A stretch of DNA of 64,000 nt from Natronorubrum thiooxidans (GCF_900156475.1 NZ_FTNR01000003.1:62001-126000); one strand, 5' to 3'. Numbered from the stretch's first letter, positions 52,003 to 61,765 are shown. Notes: generated from the sequence alone by a model not told the origin. Made by a program: numbers and translations.

Positions 52003-52500
52003 ATGGGGCTGTTCGACGCGCTGTTTCGATCGAGTGAGATTCTCGGCATCGCCGAGGAGACACTCGAGTTTGCCCTCGAGTCCTCCGAGGCGTCACATCC
52101 CGACGAGTATATGGGGTTTCTCCGGGGGACCGAGGCGAACAAGTTGGGGGTCGATCAGGACGGTCTCGTCATCACCGATATCCTGGTCGTCCCCGGGACC
52201 GAGACGAACAGCGTCAGCGCAACGGTCAAGACGAGCCAGATTCCAAACGACGTGAAGGCACTCGGCAGTATCCACTCCCACCCAAACGGCGTGATCCGCC
52301 CGAGTAGCGCGGATCTGGAGACGTTCGGCCGGGGTAGCGTCCACGTCATCATCGGCGCACCCTACCGTCGAACGGACTGGAAAGCCTTCGACTCACAGGG
52401 CAAACCCACCCAGTTGAACGTAATCGATGTAGACCTCCCCGAAACCGAGGATTTTTTCGATTTCACGCAGGCGGATATCGACGACGAACTCCGACGATAG
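52003..52500 (+). CDS. JAMM/MPN+ metalloprotease, desampylase-like
   Basis: 165 residues from ATG 52003. JAMM motif complete: catalytic Glu35 (HPDEYMGFLRG), His91, His93, Ser101 and Asp104 (SIHSHPNGVIRPSSADL). Haloarchaeal JAMM1 (Haloferax) removes ubiquitin-like SAMP proteins from targets; this family member is likely similar, though longer at the C-terminus (about 25 residues more). A RibL gene follows 78 bases downstream, same strand, so the two may be cotranscribed. Confidence 0.86.
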   Translation: MGLFDALFRSSEILGIAEETLEFALESSEASHPDEYMGFLRGTEANKLGVDQDGLVITDILVVPGTETNSVSATVKTSQIPNDVKALGSIHSHPNGVIRPSSADLETFGRGSVHVIIGAPYRRTDWKAFDSQGKPTQLNVIDVDLPETEDFFDFTQADIDDELRR

Positions 52501-52578
52501 TATGAGTATGCTCGAGACGACTCCTGACCTGGATTGTGAACTGACGACGAGCAACGCACGCCGCAGTCGGTGGATATC

Positions 52579-53010
52579 ATGACGAAAACGGTCATCGCAC
52601 AGGGCACGTTCGACATCATCCACCCCGGCCACGTCCACTACCTCGAGGAGGCAGCGGCGATGGGCGACGAACTGTACGTGATCGTCGCCCGTAAGGCGAA
52701 CGTCGACCACAAGAAAGCGCCGATCTGTCCGGCAACACAGCGTCGAGACGTCGTCGACGCACTCGAGGCCGTCGACGAGGCGATACTCGGCCACGAGGAG
52801 GACATTTTCATCCCGATCGAGGAGATCGACCCCGACGTCATCGCGCTGGGCCACGACCAACACCACGACACCGACGGGATCGAATCCGAACTCGAGCGCC
52901 GCGGCATCGACTGTGTCGTCGAGCGTGCAAGCGGCCGCGAACCGAGCGACAACGACGAAATCCTTTCGACGCGACTCATCATCGACCGCATCCTCGAGCG
53001 ACGCGGGTGA
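52579..53010 (+). CDS. ribL: FAD synthase (archaeal cytidylyltransferase type)
   Basis: 143 residues from ATG 52579. The HxGH motif is HPGH at 15-18 ([20 protein letters not shown]), followed by [15 protein letters not shown]; the C-terminal conserved RxSSTR-like segment reads [13 protein letters not shown]. RibL makes FAD from FMN and ATP in archaea and replaces bacterial RibF. Small size (about 145) fits RibL. A GTG three codons upstream is an alternative start. Downstream of the JAMM protease. Confidence 0.92.
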   Translation: MTKTVIAQGTFDIIHPGHVHYLEEAAAMGDELYVIVARKANVDHKKAPICPATQRRDVVDALEAVDEAILGHEEDIFIPIEEIDPDVIALGHDQHHDTDGIESELERRGIDCVVERASGREPSDNDEILSTRLIIDRILERRG

Positions 53011-53368
53011 ACCACCGGTTCCGGGAGGGTTGTATACAGGCTCGAGTGGAGATGGGATTCGACGATTGAACCAGTGTTTAACACTCGTTACAGCCGAAAT
53101 TACTGAGACAGCACACCGACATCGAGATCCCTGGAGTGACAATTTTCGACGGAGACGAGTGGCGACACAGCTACCGGCAATACAATCCGCAATAGCCGCT
53201 GGGAAACGCCCTCGAGCGGGAGGCAACCGGCCGTCTCGTGGCGTTCAGAATGTGGACGGGTGAACCCGGCTCAATTCTTGCCTCTGTCTACGTCCCAAAT
53301 GTCGAATTCACCACGGAGAAGGCCTGAAACCCGCAAACTTTTGAGTTAGGGGTTCGGAGCATGCAGGT
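53011..53368. other. 358-base intergenic region
   Basis: No gene recognised. A TATA-like ACTTTTGAG lies about 30 bases before the lipoprotein start. The left part contains AT-richer patches (CAGTGTTTAACACTCGTTAC) with a small inverted repeat GTGTTTAACAC but no clear function. Confidence 0.4.
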
Positions 53369-54766
53369 ATGCAGATGGATGCAACTCGCAGACGATTTTT
53401 GGTCGGAAGTGCAGCCGCTGGCGCAGTCGCGCTGGCCGGCTGTGCCGGGGACAGAGACAATGACGATGACGGTTCGGGGAACGGCGAAGAGACGACGTTC
53501 GATTACGAGGTCGATCCCGAACTCGAGGCCGGCGACGGCTCCTACGAACTCTGGGCGCTCGACCAGGGTCGGGACAACATCTTCATTTACGAGCCGGCAG
53601 CCGACGGCGATGACGAGTTCGCAGTCACGGACTTCATCGACATCAACGGCCTCGAGGGCGTCCCCGAAGAGGGCGTCGTCCCGCACATGATCGATTACAG
53701 CTCGGACTACGAGTACGCCGCCGTCGCCTGTACGGCCGGCGCGCGCACGCTCGTCTTCCGCACCGAGGATCACGAACTGGTCGCCGACATCGATACCGGC
53801 GCTGGCTCACACATGGCCGCGTTCTCGCCTGGCGACGAGTACATCCACGTCGACGCCATCGGTGAGGGTGCGATCGTCCGTGTCGAGGCCGACCTCGAGA
53901 GCGAGTCGTTCGAAGTCGTCGACGAGATCGAGGTGCTCGAGGATGACACCGTCCAGGCCGCCGGCATCGAAAGCGGTGCGCCGATCTGCCACCAGTATGC
54001 CCACGACGGGCGCTCGCTGCACACGCTCGGCCCGAGCTACCACGACGGCGCGCTCGTCATCATCGACCACGAGGAGTTCACCGTCGACAAGGCGTACTCC
54101 GGCGACGAACTGCCGACCAACTGTGGGACCATGCCTCACCCGACCGAGGAGAAATTCTATCTCACCGCGGGGCTGCCCTCGAGCAACGAGGACGGTGTCG
54201 GCGAGTACTACGTCTACGACACCGCCGCCGACGAGATCGTCGTCGATGGCGCGGCTGCTGGCGAGAACAAAGGCGACACCGGCGGCAACGACGCACACGG
54301 CTTCTGGTTCACCCCCGACGGCGAGGAGTTGTGGGTCCTGAACCGCGAGACCAACGACGGCGTTATCGTCGACCCCGAAACCGACGAAGTCGTCGAGACG
54401 ATCGAGAAGTACGGTCCCGACCAGTCCGAGAACCCCGACGAGCGTGACTCGCCCGACATTATGTGGGCCTCGCCTGACGGCGAGTACATGTTCGTCACCC
54501 TGCGCGGTCCAGCCCCGCTGTCGGGTGACCCACACGCCGCGACGGGTGTCACGCCAGGCATCTCCGTGCTTGACATCGAGACTCGAGAGATCGTCGACGT
54601 CATCGAACCGCACCCGATCGGCGACTTCGACGACGACCACATCGCACTCGCCCAGGACGAAACCGAAGACGGGCCACGCGTCCCCGACTTCCACGGGGTC
54701 GGCGTCAGACCGATCGAGGCGTTCGAGACTGTCATCGGGACGTCCCCGCCGTTCGATGGGACCTAG
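53369..54766 (+). CDS. Tat-exported lipoprotein, YVTN-type beta-propeller
   Basis: 465 residues. RRRFLVGSAAAGAVALAGCA at the amino end is a twin-arginine signal with lipobox LAGC, so the protein is exported folded and lipid-anchored outside the cell. It then has repeated propeller blades (SPGDEYIHVDAIGEG; HDGRSLHTLGPSYHDGALVI; TPDGEELWVLNRETNDGVIV; SPDGEYMFVTLRGPAPLSGD), typical of seven-bladed YVTN/cytochrome-D1-like proteins. ATG 53369 or 53375 are both plausible. Ligand is unknown; a periplasmic-side binding or redox role is possible. The gene runs into a convergent 54-residue gene with overlapping stops. Confidence 0.88.
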   Translation: MQMDATRRRFLVGSAAAGAVALAGCAGDRDNDDDGSGNGEETTFDYEVDPELEAGDGSYELWALDQGRDNIFIYEPAADGDDEFAVTDFIDINGLEGVPEEGVVPHMIDYSSDYEYAAVACTAGARTLVFRTEDHELVADIDTGAGSHMAAFSPGDEYIHVDAIGEGAIVRVEADLESESFEVVDEIEVLEDDTVQAAGIESGAPICHQYAHDGRSLHTLGPSYHDGALVIIDHEEFTVDKAYSGDELPTNCGTMPHPTEEKFYLTAGLPSSNEDGVGEYYVYDTAADEIVVDGAAAGENKGDTGGNDAHGFWFTPDGEELWVLNRETNDGVIVDPETDEVVETIEKYGPDQSENPDERDSPDIMWASPDGEYMFVTLRGPAPLSGDPHAATGVTPGISVLDIETREIVDVIEPHPIGDFDDDHIALAQDETEDGPRVPDFHGVGVRPIEAFETVIGTSPPFDGT

Positions 54767-54927
54767 CTCTCGAGAACCACTTCCGGAGGTGGCAGCCGCA
54801 CCGACTCCACCGTGTGACCGGTTTCGACAAAGTGTTCAATCGCGCTCTTCGACACCGCAGCATCGGTATCGGCATCGGCATCGACAGTGCTAGCCTGCCA
54901 CTCACACTCGAGACAGTACGTATACAT
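54763..54927 (-). CDS. 54-residue zinc-finger-like small protein
   Basis: From ATG 54927 the minus strand reads MYTYCLECEWQASTVDADAD and ends LPPPEVVLES. C5 and C8 with H32 and H38 (EHFVETGH) make a C-x2-C...H-x5-H pattern like a C2H2-type finger, as in many haloarchaeal mini-proteins. The stop codon shares three bases with the end of the convergent lipoprotein gene. Function unknown. Confidence 0.65.
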   Translation of the reverse strand: MYTYCLECEWQASTVDADADTDAAVSKSAIEHFVETGHTVESVRLPPPEVVLES

Positions 54928-55063
54928 TCGGTGCTCTATCAGTCACTCTGTGATAGGTGCGGGAAAGCCCCGTGCAGGAAATCGAAGGCGAGCGTGTCCA
55001 GCGGAGTGGACACCGAATGTGTTCGACTGCGGCTTGATGTGGGGTGATGTCGGTATCCGAGGT

Positions 55064-55070
55064 CTTTAAG
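55064..55070 (+). promoter_or_regulatory. TATA box of ilvD
   Basis: CTTTAAG at 55064-55070, 24-30 bases before the ilvD ATG (55094), giving a leaderless transcript. No clear operator palindrome was found beside it. Confidence 0.6.
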
Positions 55071-55093
55071 CGCCGAGGTGGCAATCTCACGGT

Positions 55094-56830
55094 ATGAGCC
55101 AACAGTCCGAAGAGCAATCGCCCGCGGCGGGCAAACCCGAGGAGTTACCGAGCAAGGAGGTCACGGAGGGGGTCGAACGGGCCCCCCACCGTGCGATGTT
55201 CCGTGCGATGGGATACGACGACGCGGACCTGTCTTCGCCGATGATCGGCGTCGCGAATCCGGCCGCCGACATCACACCGTGTAACGTTCACCTGGACGAC
55301 GTGGCCCAGTCGGCCTACGACGCCGTCGACGAGGCCGACGGGATGCCGATTGAGTTCGGCACGATCACCATCTCCGACGCGATTTCGATGGGGACCGAGG
55401 GGATGAAGGCCTCGCTGATCTCCCGTGAAGTCATCGCCGACTCCGTCGAACTCGTCGCGTTCGGCGAGCGCATGGACGGCCTCGTCACCATCGGCGGTTG
55501 TGACAAGAACATGCCCGGGATGATGATGGCCGCGATCCGGACGGATCTGCCCAGTGTCTTCCTCTATGGCGGCTCGATCATGCCCGGCGAACACGAGGGC
55601 CGTGAGGTCACGATCCAGAACGTCTTCGAAGGCGTCGGTGCCGTCGCCGACGGCGAGATGTCCGAGGACGAACTCGACGAGATGGAGCGCCACGCCTGCC
55701 CCGGCGCGGGCTCCTGTGGCGGGATGTTCACCGCCAATACGATGGCATCGATCTCCGAGACGATCGGCTTCGCGCCGCTTGGCTCGTCCTCGCCGCCCGC
55801 CGAGGACGACGACCGCTACGAGGTCGCCCGCGAGAGCGGCGAACTCGCCGTCGAGGCCGTTCGAGAGCAGCGCAAACCGTCGGACTTCCTCTCAGCGGAA
55901 TCCTTCGAGAACGCGATCGCGCTGCAGGTCGCCGTCGGCGGCTCGACCAACGCCGTGCTCCACCTGCTGGCGATGGCCGCCGAGGCCGGTATCGATCTCG
56001 ATATCGAGAAATTTAACGAAATCAGCGCCCGAACACCGAAGATCGCCGACCTCCAGCCCGGTGGCACGCGCGTCATGAACGACCTCCACGAGGTCGGCGG
56101 CGTCCCAGTCGTGCTTCGCGAACTCCTCGAGGCAGACCTACTCCACGGCGACGCGCTGACGGTCACCGGCGAGACGATCGAAGAAGCTATCGAGCGCATC
56201 GACCCGCCACGAATCGAAGAGCTCGACGCCGACTTCCTCTACACCGTCGACGACCCGATCCACGAGCGCGGTGCCATCCGCATCCTCACCGGGAACCTCG
56301 CACCCGAGGGTGCCGTCATCAAGATCACTGGCGAAGACCATCTCCACCACGAAGGCCCAGTCCGGATCTTCGAAGGCGAGGAGAACGCGATGAAGTACGT
56401 CCAGGAGGGCCATGTCGACTCCGGCGACGTCATCGGCATCCGCAACGAAGGCCCCCGCGGTGGGCCCGGGATGCGCGAGATGCTCGGCGTCACGAGCGCG
56501 GTCGCCGGCCAGGGCCACGCTGAGGACGTGGCGCTGTTTACCGACGGTCGGTTCTCCGGTGCGACCCGTGGGTTCTCCATCGGCCACGTCGCGCCGGAAG
56601 CGTTCGACGGCGGCCCAATCGCCGCCCTCGAGGACGGCGACACCGTCACGATCGACATCGACAATCTCGAACTCTCCGTGGACCTCTCCGAGGATGAACT
56701 CGAGCAGCGACTCGCAGACCGCGACCACCCCGAGCCCAACTACACCACCGGTGTGCTGGCAAAATACGGGCAGACGTTCGGCTCTGCAGCCAACGGTGCG
56801 GTGACCAACCCCGGCGCGAAGCAGGACTGA
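55094..56830 (+). CDS. ilvD: Dihydroxy-acid dehydratase
   Basis: 578 residues. It converts dihydroxyisovalerate and its homologue to the keto acids of valine and isoleucine. Cluster cysteines are seen in [20 protein letters not shown] and [20 protein letters not shown], and the C-terminal substrate motif in [20 protein letters not shown]. Length fits. It is a single gene with a near-leaderless promoter; no other ilv gene is in the window. Confidence 0.95.
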   Translation: MSQQSEEQSPAAGKPEELPSKEVTEGVERAPHRAMFRAMGYDDADLSSPMIGVANPAADITPCNVHLDDVAQSAYDAVDEADGMPIEFGTITISDAISMGTEGMKASLISREVIADSVELVAFGERMDGLVTIGGCDKNMPGMMMAAIRTDLPSVFLYGGSIMPGEHEGREVTIQNVFEGVGAVADGEMSEDELDEMERHACPGAGSCGGMFTANTMASISETIGFAPLGSSSPPAEDDDRYEVARESGELAVEAVREQRKPSDFLSAESFENAIALQVAVGGSTNAVLHLLAMAAEAGIDLDIEKFNEISARTPKIADLQPGGTRVMNDLHEVGGVPVVLRELLEADLLHGDALTVTGETIEEAIERIDPPRIEELDADFLYTVDDPIHERGAIRILTGNLAPEGAVIKITGEDHLHHEGPVRIFEGEENAMKYVQEGHVDSGDVIGIRNEGPRGGPGMREMLGVTSAVAGQGHAEDVALFTDGRFSGATRGFSIGHVAPEAFDGGPIAALEDGDTVTIDIDNLELSVDLSEDELEQRLADRDHPEPNYTTGVLAKYGQTFGSAANGAVTNPGAKQD

Positions 56831-56887
56831 CGGGTCTGGCCCCAAAGTAGCGGTTTGAAGACGCTCGACAGTTTTTCGAGACTCGTC

Positions 56888-57511
56888 CTACTCGAGCCGC
56901 CGCGCTGCCGCCTGCAGGTCGTCCGGGGTATCGACGCTCTCGAAGGTCGTCTCCGAGACGTCCTCGAGTTCCGCTTCTTCGACGGTGATCACGTCGAGGG
57001 TGTCGAACGCAGCGAGGATCCGCGTGTCGTCGGATTCGAGCGTCTCTGTACAGGCATGGGCCATCCGGTCGGCACGGTAAATGGCCTGCGTCGTCTGATA
57101 CCAGCCGTCCTCGAGCCGGACAACGGCCCCATCGTGGCCGCGGGCACGCTCGTATAGTTGTTCGAACAGTGCCGGATCGACGAACGGCATATCGCAGGCG
57201 ACGACGGCCGCGTACTCGCGGTCGACCGCCTCAAGGCCGACGCCGATCCCGGCAAGCGGACCGCGGTCGGGAACCGGATCGATCGCGTAGCGACGGTCGA
57301 CGTCGCTCCCTGAGAGCGCGTCTCGAATCGCCTCGCGTTGCTCGTCTCGGCAGTTGATGACGACGGCGTCGGTCACCGTCGCGAGCCGATCGACGACACG
57401 GCGAATCATCGGCGTCCCGGCGAGTTCGGCGACGGCTTTGTCCGCCTCGCCAAAGCGCGTCGAGTAGCCGCCCGCGAGGACGACGCCCTCGAGTGAATCG
57501 ATACTCGTCAC
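56888..57511 (-). CDS. mobA: Molybdenum cofactor guanylyltransferase
   Basis: 207 residues. LAGGYSTRFGEADKAVAELA near 12-31 is the GTP/nucleotide-binding N-terminus of MobA; AVVACDMPFVDPALFEQL near 105-122 carries the metal-binding aspartate. It attaches GMP to molybdopterin. It faces the same way as the YqeC-like gene 87 bases upstream, so a Mo-cofactor functional pair is plausible. NTP-transferase specificity is inferred from the motifs and context. Confidence 0.87.
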   Translation of the reverse strand: MTSIDSLEGVVLAGGYSTRFGEADKAVAELAGTPMIRRVVDRLATVTDAVVINCRDEQREAIRDALSGSDVDRRYAIDPVPDRGPLAGIGVGLEAVDREYAAVVACDMPFVDPALFEQLYERARGHDGAVVRLEDGWYQTTQAIYRADRMAHACTETLESDDTRILAAFDTLDVITVEEAELEDVSETTFESVDTPDDLQAAARRLE

Positions 57512-57598
57512 AGGCGATGCTATGGACGATAGCCGTATAAACCGTCAGTGATCAGTCGATAGCCGGACCACGGCGAAGTGCCATACTGTCTGACAGTA

Positions 57599-58354
57599 TC
57601 ACTGACAGACGTCGACCAGCGGCTCGTCGGCGAGCATGCTCGTCAGGACGACTCGCGAGACACGACCGTGTGTGGCAGCACTTTTTTCGAGGACGTGCGT
57701 CGCGACCTCGCGTGCCGTCTCGAGGGCGTCGTCATCGTCGACCATGTTGACCAGTGGGACGTACGTCGCCCCCTCAGGGACGTCCTTCAGTCCACCTTCC
57801 GGGCTGGTCAGAATCGCCGCCACGTCGGCCGGTTCGATCGGTTCGCCGATCGCTCGTCCGGTCACATCCGCGACGCGCTCCGGGCGGTGGACGACGTCGT
57901 CCTCGAGCGGCTGACCGACCGCGTCGACGCTCGCGATAGCGACTACTGTCTCGACGGTGTCGGGCAGTTGCGGTTCGCGTTCGTTCGGGGCCTTCAGCAA
58001 TCGCGTTCGCGCGCCGTCGGCTTTGACGAGCACGTGCTCGACGCCTGCGGCCGACGCGATCCGATCGACCGTCGCGGGATCGTACCCCCGATACCGGTCG
58101 TCTCGTTCCTGTTCCGGCACCAGTCCGAGCGGCCACTCGAGATCCGTCTCGGCAGCCGACTCGAGGGCGGCGAGTGGCTCTTCAGTCACCCACACGTCGG
58201 CGACCTCGCGATCGAAAATCGGGATCCGAACGGTTGCCGTCACGACCGATTGCTCGAGGCGGCCGGCGAGTTCGTACAGCGTCGATTTCTTCCCGCCAGC
58301 GCCGACGACGCAGGTGAGCCCGGCATCGGCCTCGAGCGCGCGTATAAGATCCAT
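57599..58354 (-). CDS. YqeC-like selenium/molybdenum-hydroxylase accessory protein
   Basis: 251 residues from ATG 58354 (MDLIRALEADAGLTCVVGAG). GAGGKKSTLYELAGRL is a P-loop (Walker A-like), ATVRIPIFDREVA follows and VLVKADGARTRLLKAPNERE is the family motif. YqeC proteins appear with MobA-like and XdhC-like factors in maturation of molybdenum hydroxylases; here mobA follows on the same strand. No selenium-specific gene is adjacent. The family call is good, the exact job inferred. Confidence 0.82.
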   Translation of the reverse strand: MDLIRALEADAGLTCVVGAGGKKSTLYELAGRLEQSVVTATVRIPIFDREVADVWVTEEPLAALESAAETDLEWPLGLVPEQERDDRYRGYDPATVDRIASAAGVEHVLVKADGARTRLLKAPNEREPQLPDTVETVVAIASVDAVGQPLEDDVVHRPERVADVTGRAIGEPIEPADVAAILTSPEGGLKDVPEGATYVPLVNMVDDDDALETAREVATHVLEKSAATHGRVSRVVLTSMLADEPLVDVCQ

Positions 58355-58483
58355 GTGTACAAGACACACGACCTGCGGAAAAGACCTATCGGTGACACGA
58401 TCCCGTAAGTGCCAGCACGCGCCACGGCGACAGGCGTTGCCACCGTCGAAACCCCCTTCCCGAGGGCTTGCCTACCGCCGCCT

Positions 58484-59461
58484 ATGACAACCGCGACCGT
58501 CAGCGCCGGGGCCCGACTTCACGTCGGGTTCCAAAACCTCTCGCTGGCTCGCCGGCGGCTCTACGGCGGCATCGGTATCGGACTCGAGGAGCCACGCGTC
58601 ACGGTCACCGCCAAGCCGGCGTCCGGCATCGAGAGCGACGACCAGTTGGCTCGAGAGTATGCAGCCCGTGCCGCCAGCGTCCTCGAGGTCCCCGGCGTCG
58701 CGGTCACGGTCGAGAAGCGACTGCCACGCCATATTGGCCTCGGCAGTGGCACACAGCTCGCGCTGTCCGTTCTCGCGGCGACGGCGAGCGCCCACGATCT
58801 CGAGCCGGACGTCCGAGCCCACGCCCCCGCGATGGGTCGTGGTGGGCGCAGCGGTATCGGCGTCGCAACGTTCGAAGCCGGCGGGTTCGTCGTCGACGCC
58901 GGTCACCCGACGAATCGGTTTACGACCGAACCGCCAGCCGAGGGCGACTGGACGGTCCCGCCGGTCGTCGCCCGCCACGACCTGCCCGCCGACTGGCGAT
59001 TCCTCGTCGTCGTTCCAGATACTGACCCCGGTCGCAGTGGCGACGACGAGGACGCGAGCATGCGCGCCGTCGTCGAGCGTGCAGACCCCGCCGTCGCCGA
59101 CGAAATCGCCGGCGTCGTCACCCGGAAACTGCTGCCAGCCGCCGCCGAGGGCCGACTCGAGGCATTCGGCGAGGCGATCGCCGAAATCGGCCGCAAGAAC
59201 GGCTCGTGGTACGCCGACGCACAGGGTGGCGTCTTTCGGCCGCCGGCGGGTACCCTCGTCGAAGCGCTCGAGGGCTGTCCGGTCTGTACCGGCGTCGGCC
59301 AGTCGTCGTGGGGCCCCGTCGTCTACGGCGTGACCGACCGCGCACACGCCGACGAGACCGCGGCTGCCGCCCACGACGCGCTCGCGGACAACGACCTCGA
59401 GGGACGGATTGTGCTCTCGGAACCGGCCTCGAGCGGGGCGACGATTCGCGTCGATCAGTAA
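58484..59461 (+). CDS. Beta-ribofuranosylaminobenzene 5'-phosphate synthase-like GHMP protein
   Basis: 325 residues from ATG 58484 (MTTATVSAGARLHVGFQNLS). The GHMP fold is shown by PRHIGLGSGTQLALSVLAAT (ATP-type loop, though these enzymes use PRPP) and GRGGRSGIGVATFEAGGFVV. C-terminal SWGPVVYGV is typical for the family. In methanogens beta-RFAP synthase makes the first committed intermediate of methanopterin; haloarchaea carry homologues, perhaps for a folate-like C1 carrier. Divergent from the YqeC-like gene, 129 bases apart. Confidence 0.85.
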   Translation: MTTATVSAGARLHVGFQNLSLARRRLYGGIGIGLEEPRVTVTAKPASGIESDDQLAREYAARAASVLEVPGVAVTVEKRLPRHIGLGSGTQLALSVLAATASAHDLEPDVRAHAPAMGRGGRSGIGVATFEAGGFVVDAGHPTNRFTTEPPAEGDWTVPPVVARHDLPADWRFLVVVPDTDPGRSGDDEDASMRAVVERADPAVADEIAGVVTRKLLPAAAEGRLEAFGEAIAEIGRKNGSWYADAQGGVFRPPAGTLVEALEGCPVCTGVGQSSWGPVVYGVTDRAHADETAAAAHDALADNDLEGRIVLSEPASSGATIRVDQ

Positions 59462-59530
59462 CGGCGGGTGGACGAACACCCGCACCGACGAGAAGAGCGT
59501 TTTTTGCGTCCCGACCGCATACGGGCGGCT

Positions 59531-59860
59531 ATGCAGTTTTGCGACGACTGCGGTTCGATGATGAAAGCCGAGGGCGACCGCATGGTCTGTACGAACGACG
59601 ACTGTGGCGCGTCGCTCGAGCGAGATCGAGAACAGGAAGATGCGTTCGTCACAACGGAGTCACAGACCGACGCCGAGGTGATCGAGTCCGACGAGAACGC
59701 GAACTTCGAAGGGAAACCGAAGGCGACGGACGTGGTCTGTGACGAGTGTGGCAATCAGGAAGCCTGGTACACGCTCAAACAGACTGCGTCGGCCGACGAA
59801 CCGCCAACGCGCTTTTTCAAGTGTACCGAGTGTGGGAAGCGGTGGCGCGGCTACAACTGA
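59531..59860 (+). CDS. tfs: Transcription factor S (TFS, TFIIS/RPB9-like)
   Basis: 109 residues from ATG 59531 (MQFCDDCGSMMKAEGDRMVC). N-terminal zinc ribbon: CDDC and CTNDDC; C-terminal ribbon: CDECGNQEAWYTLKQTASAD, then EPPTRFFKCTECGKRWRGYN, whose acidic loop (ADEP) reaches the RNA polymerase active site to stimulate transcript cleavage. It rescues stalled polymerase. Twenty bases after the GHMP gene stop, a T-rich tract may contain its promoter. Confidence 0.95.
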   Translation: MQFCDDCGSMMKAEGDRMVCTNDDCGASLERDREQEDAFVTTESQTDAEVIESDENANFEGKPKATDVVCDECGNQEAWYTLKQTASADEPPTRFFKCTECGKRWRGYN

Positions 59861-59869
59861 CCGGTCAGG

Positions 59870-60274
59870 TCACAGTTCGGTTTTGATGTAGCGGCCGAAC
59901 ACTGCACCGAGAGCGCTTAACCCGACAGTGTAGAGCGCGCCGAACGTGAGCCCAACGATGAACACCACGCCGATGGTTGTCCCGGGGCCACCAGCCCCAA
60001 GGAAGAAGAGCCAGGCAATCATCCCGAAAAGCACGAACGGCGCAAGCATACAGAGTCCTGCAATGGCACCGACTCGCAGCCCGTCTACCGGATCGGCATC
60101 GCCCTCGAGATAGCCGGCGACGGCACCACCGAGCAGCGTTGACCCCGGGACGAACGAGAGTACGATGCCCACCGCAGCGCCGATCAGGGCGTTGAAAATG
60201 GTGGTTCTCCCGGTGCTTGAATCCGTACCGTACGTGTCGATCGGTGGCGGCGTATCGGCGGTGTCGGAGACCAT
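59870..60274 (-). CDS. DUF5518-type membrane protein
   Basis: 134 residues from ATG 60274 (MVSDTADTPPPIDTYGTDSS). Four hydrophobic helices: IFNALIGAAVGIVLSFVPGS, LLGGAVAGYLEG, VGAIAGLCMLAPFVLFGMIA and IGVVFIVGLTFGALYTVGLS. The GGAVAGYLEGDADPVDGLRV motif is characteristic of DUF5518, abundant in haloarchaea and of unknown role. Convergent with tfs; stop is ten bases from the tfs stop. Confidence 0.8.
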   Translation of the reverse strand: MVSDTADTPPPIDTYGTDSSTGRTTIFNALIGAAVGIVLSFVPGSTLLGGAVAGYLEGDADPVDGLRVGAIAGLCMLAPFVLFGMIAWLFFLGAGGPGTTIGVVFIVGLTFGALYTVGLSALGAVFGRYIKTEL

Positions 60275-60484
60275 AGCAACCGATTTCGACGCGGAACGGA
60301 TAGGGGTTATTGTAGCCACGCGGCCGTTTCGGTCGCCCATCGGCCGAACCTGCCGCTCGATCTCGCGTGGAGACACGCTGCACATCTACGAGACTGCCTA
60401 TGAGAATGTACCTGCAATGGCACCGACTCGAGCGGCCCCGGGCACAACGTTCACAACGATCCACGCGAACCGATCAGTAGACGA

Positions 60485-61765
60485 ATGTCGGAGGAACCGC
60501 GGCTTCCGGGCGTCGAGGAGAGCGACGACGACGAGCGGATCGTCTGTCACGTCGACGCTGACTGCTTCTATGCCGCCTGTGAGCGCCTTCGGGAGCCACA
60601 ACTCCGTGGCGAACCCGTCGTCGTCGGCATGGGCTATGAACCCGGCGAGACCGTCGGGGCCGTCGCCACCGCCAGCTACGAAGCCCGCAAGTTCGGCGTC
60701 GAGAGTGCCCAAGCGATATCGACGGCACTCGAGCACCTTCCCAGACGCGCCGCGCTCGAGTCCGACGCGGCCGACGACGACCCGGCCCTCGAGCGCGAGG
60801 AAACCGGCTTCTATCGGCCCGTCGATCTGGACTACTATGAGTCGGTCGCCGAGGAGGTCAGGGAAATCCTCCACGACTGTGCCGACGTGGTCCGTGAGGT
60901 GAGCATCGACGAGGCCTATCTCGACGTGACCGATCGAACCGCCTGGGCGGTCGCCGACGGCTTCGCCCGCCACATCAAAGACCGCATCCGTCGGGAGGTC
61001 GGCGTCGTCGTCAGTGTCGGCGTCGCACCGACGATGAGCGCGGCCAAGATCGCCAGCGACTTCGAGAAACCCGACGGGTTGACCGTCGTCGAACCCGGTG
61101 CCGTGCGGGACTTTCTCGCCCCGCTCGAGGTCGACTTGCTCCACGGCGTCGGCCCCGTAACCGCTCGCGAGCTTCGGGCAATGGGTCTGGAGACGGCCGG
61201 TGACGTCGCTGCGACCGATTCGGAGCCCCTCGTTGAACGCTTCGGCGAGCGCGGCCGAGAATTGTACGAGCGCGCCCGTGGCGACGACGACCGCCGGGTC
61301 AAGCCGAAAGGCGAGCCCAAGAGCTTCTCGCGTGAATCCGCCTTCGCAGAGCCGGTCACGGCGGTGGATCCAAAGTACGAACAGATCGAGACGCTCGCGA
61401 CGGCCGTCGCCGATCGCGCCCAGCGAGAAGGGGCACTCTACCGGACCATCGGCGTCAAAGCCGTCACACCGCCGTATGACATCAATACCCGCGAGCGATC
61501 GCTGCCGGGTCCGGTCGATGACCCCGACCTCGTCGAGCGCATCGCACGCGACCTGTTTACGGAGTTCGAGCCCGATCCCGTCCGCAAACTCGGCGTTCGA
61601 GTGGCAAACCTCGAGTTCGCGGCGGCCGATCAGGCCAGCCTCGACAGTTGGGGGCAACGCGAGGACGGTCACCGAACCAACGGTGGGAACGCGGCCGACG
61701 ATGATAGTGAACCGGCCGACGAAACCCCGACGAGTGGGCAGTCGTCGCTGGCCGACTTTTCCTGA
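60485..61765 (+). CDS. dinB: DNA polymerase IV (Y-family translesion polymerase)
   Basis: 426 residues. Palm residues: HVDADCFYAACERLREPQL (metal Asp), ATASYEARKFGVESAQAI and SIDEAYLDVTDRTAW (catalytic Asp-Glu, about 140). HhH-type thumb DLLHGVGPVTARELRAMGLE, then the little-finger domain. The end QSSLADFS is a PCNA-interacting box, so the enzyme is recruited by the sliding clamp. It bypasses damaged bases with low fidelity. A disordered acidic linker (about 395-418) connects clamp box to polymerase. Confidence 0.95.
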   Translation: MSEEPRLPGVEESDDDERIVCHVDADCFYAACERLREPQLRGEPVVVGMGYEPGETVGAVATASYEARKFGVESAQAISTALEHLPRRAALESDAADDDPALEREETGFYRPVDLDYYESVAEEVREILHDCADVVREVSIDEAYLDVTDRTAWAVADGFARHIKDRIRREVGVVVSVGVAPTMSAAKIASDFEKPDGLTVVEPGAVRDFLAPLEVDLLHGVGPVTARELRAMGLETAGDVAATDSEPLVERFGERGRELYERARGDDDRRVKPKGEPKSFSRESAFAEPVTAVDPKYEQIETLATAVADRAQREGALYRTIGVKAVTPPYDINTRERSLPGPVDDPDLVERIARDLFTEFEPDPVRKLGVRVANLEFAAADQASLDSWGQREDGHRTNGGNAADDDSEPADETPTSGQSSLADFS

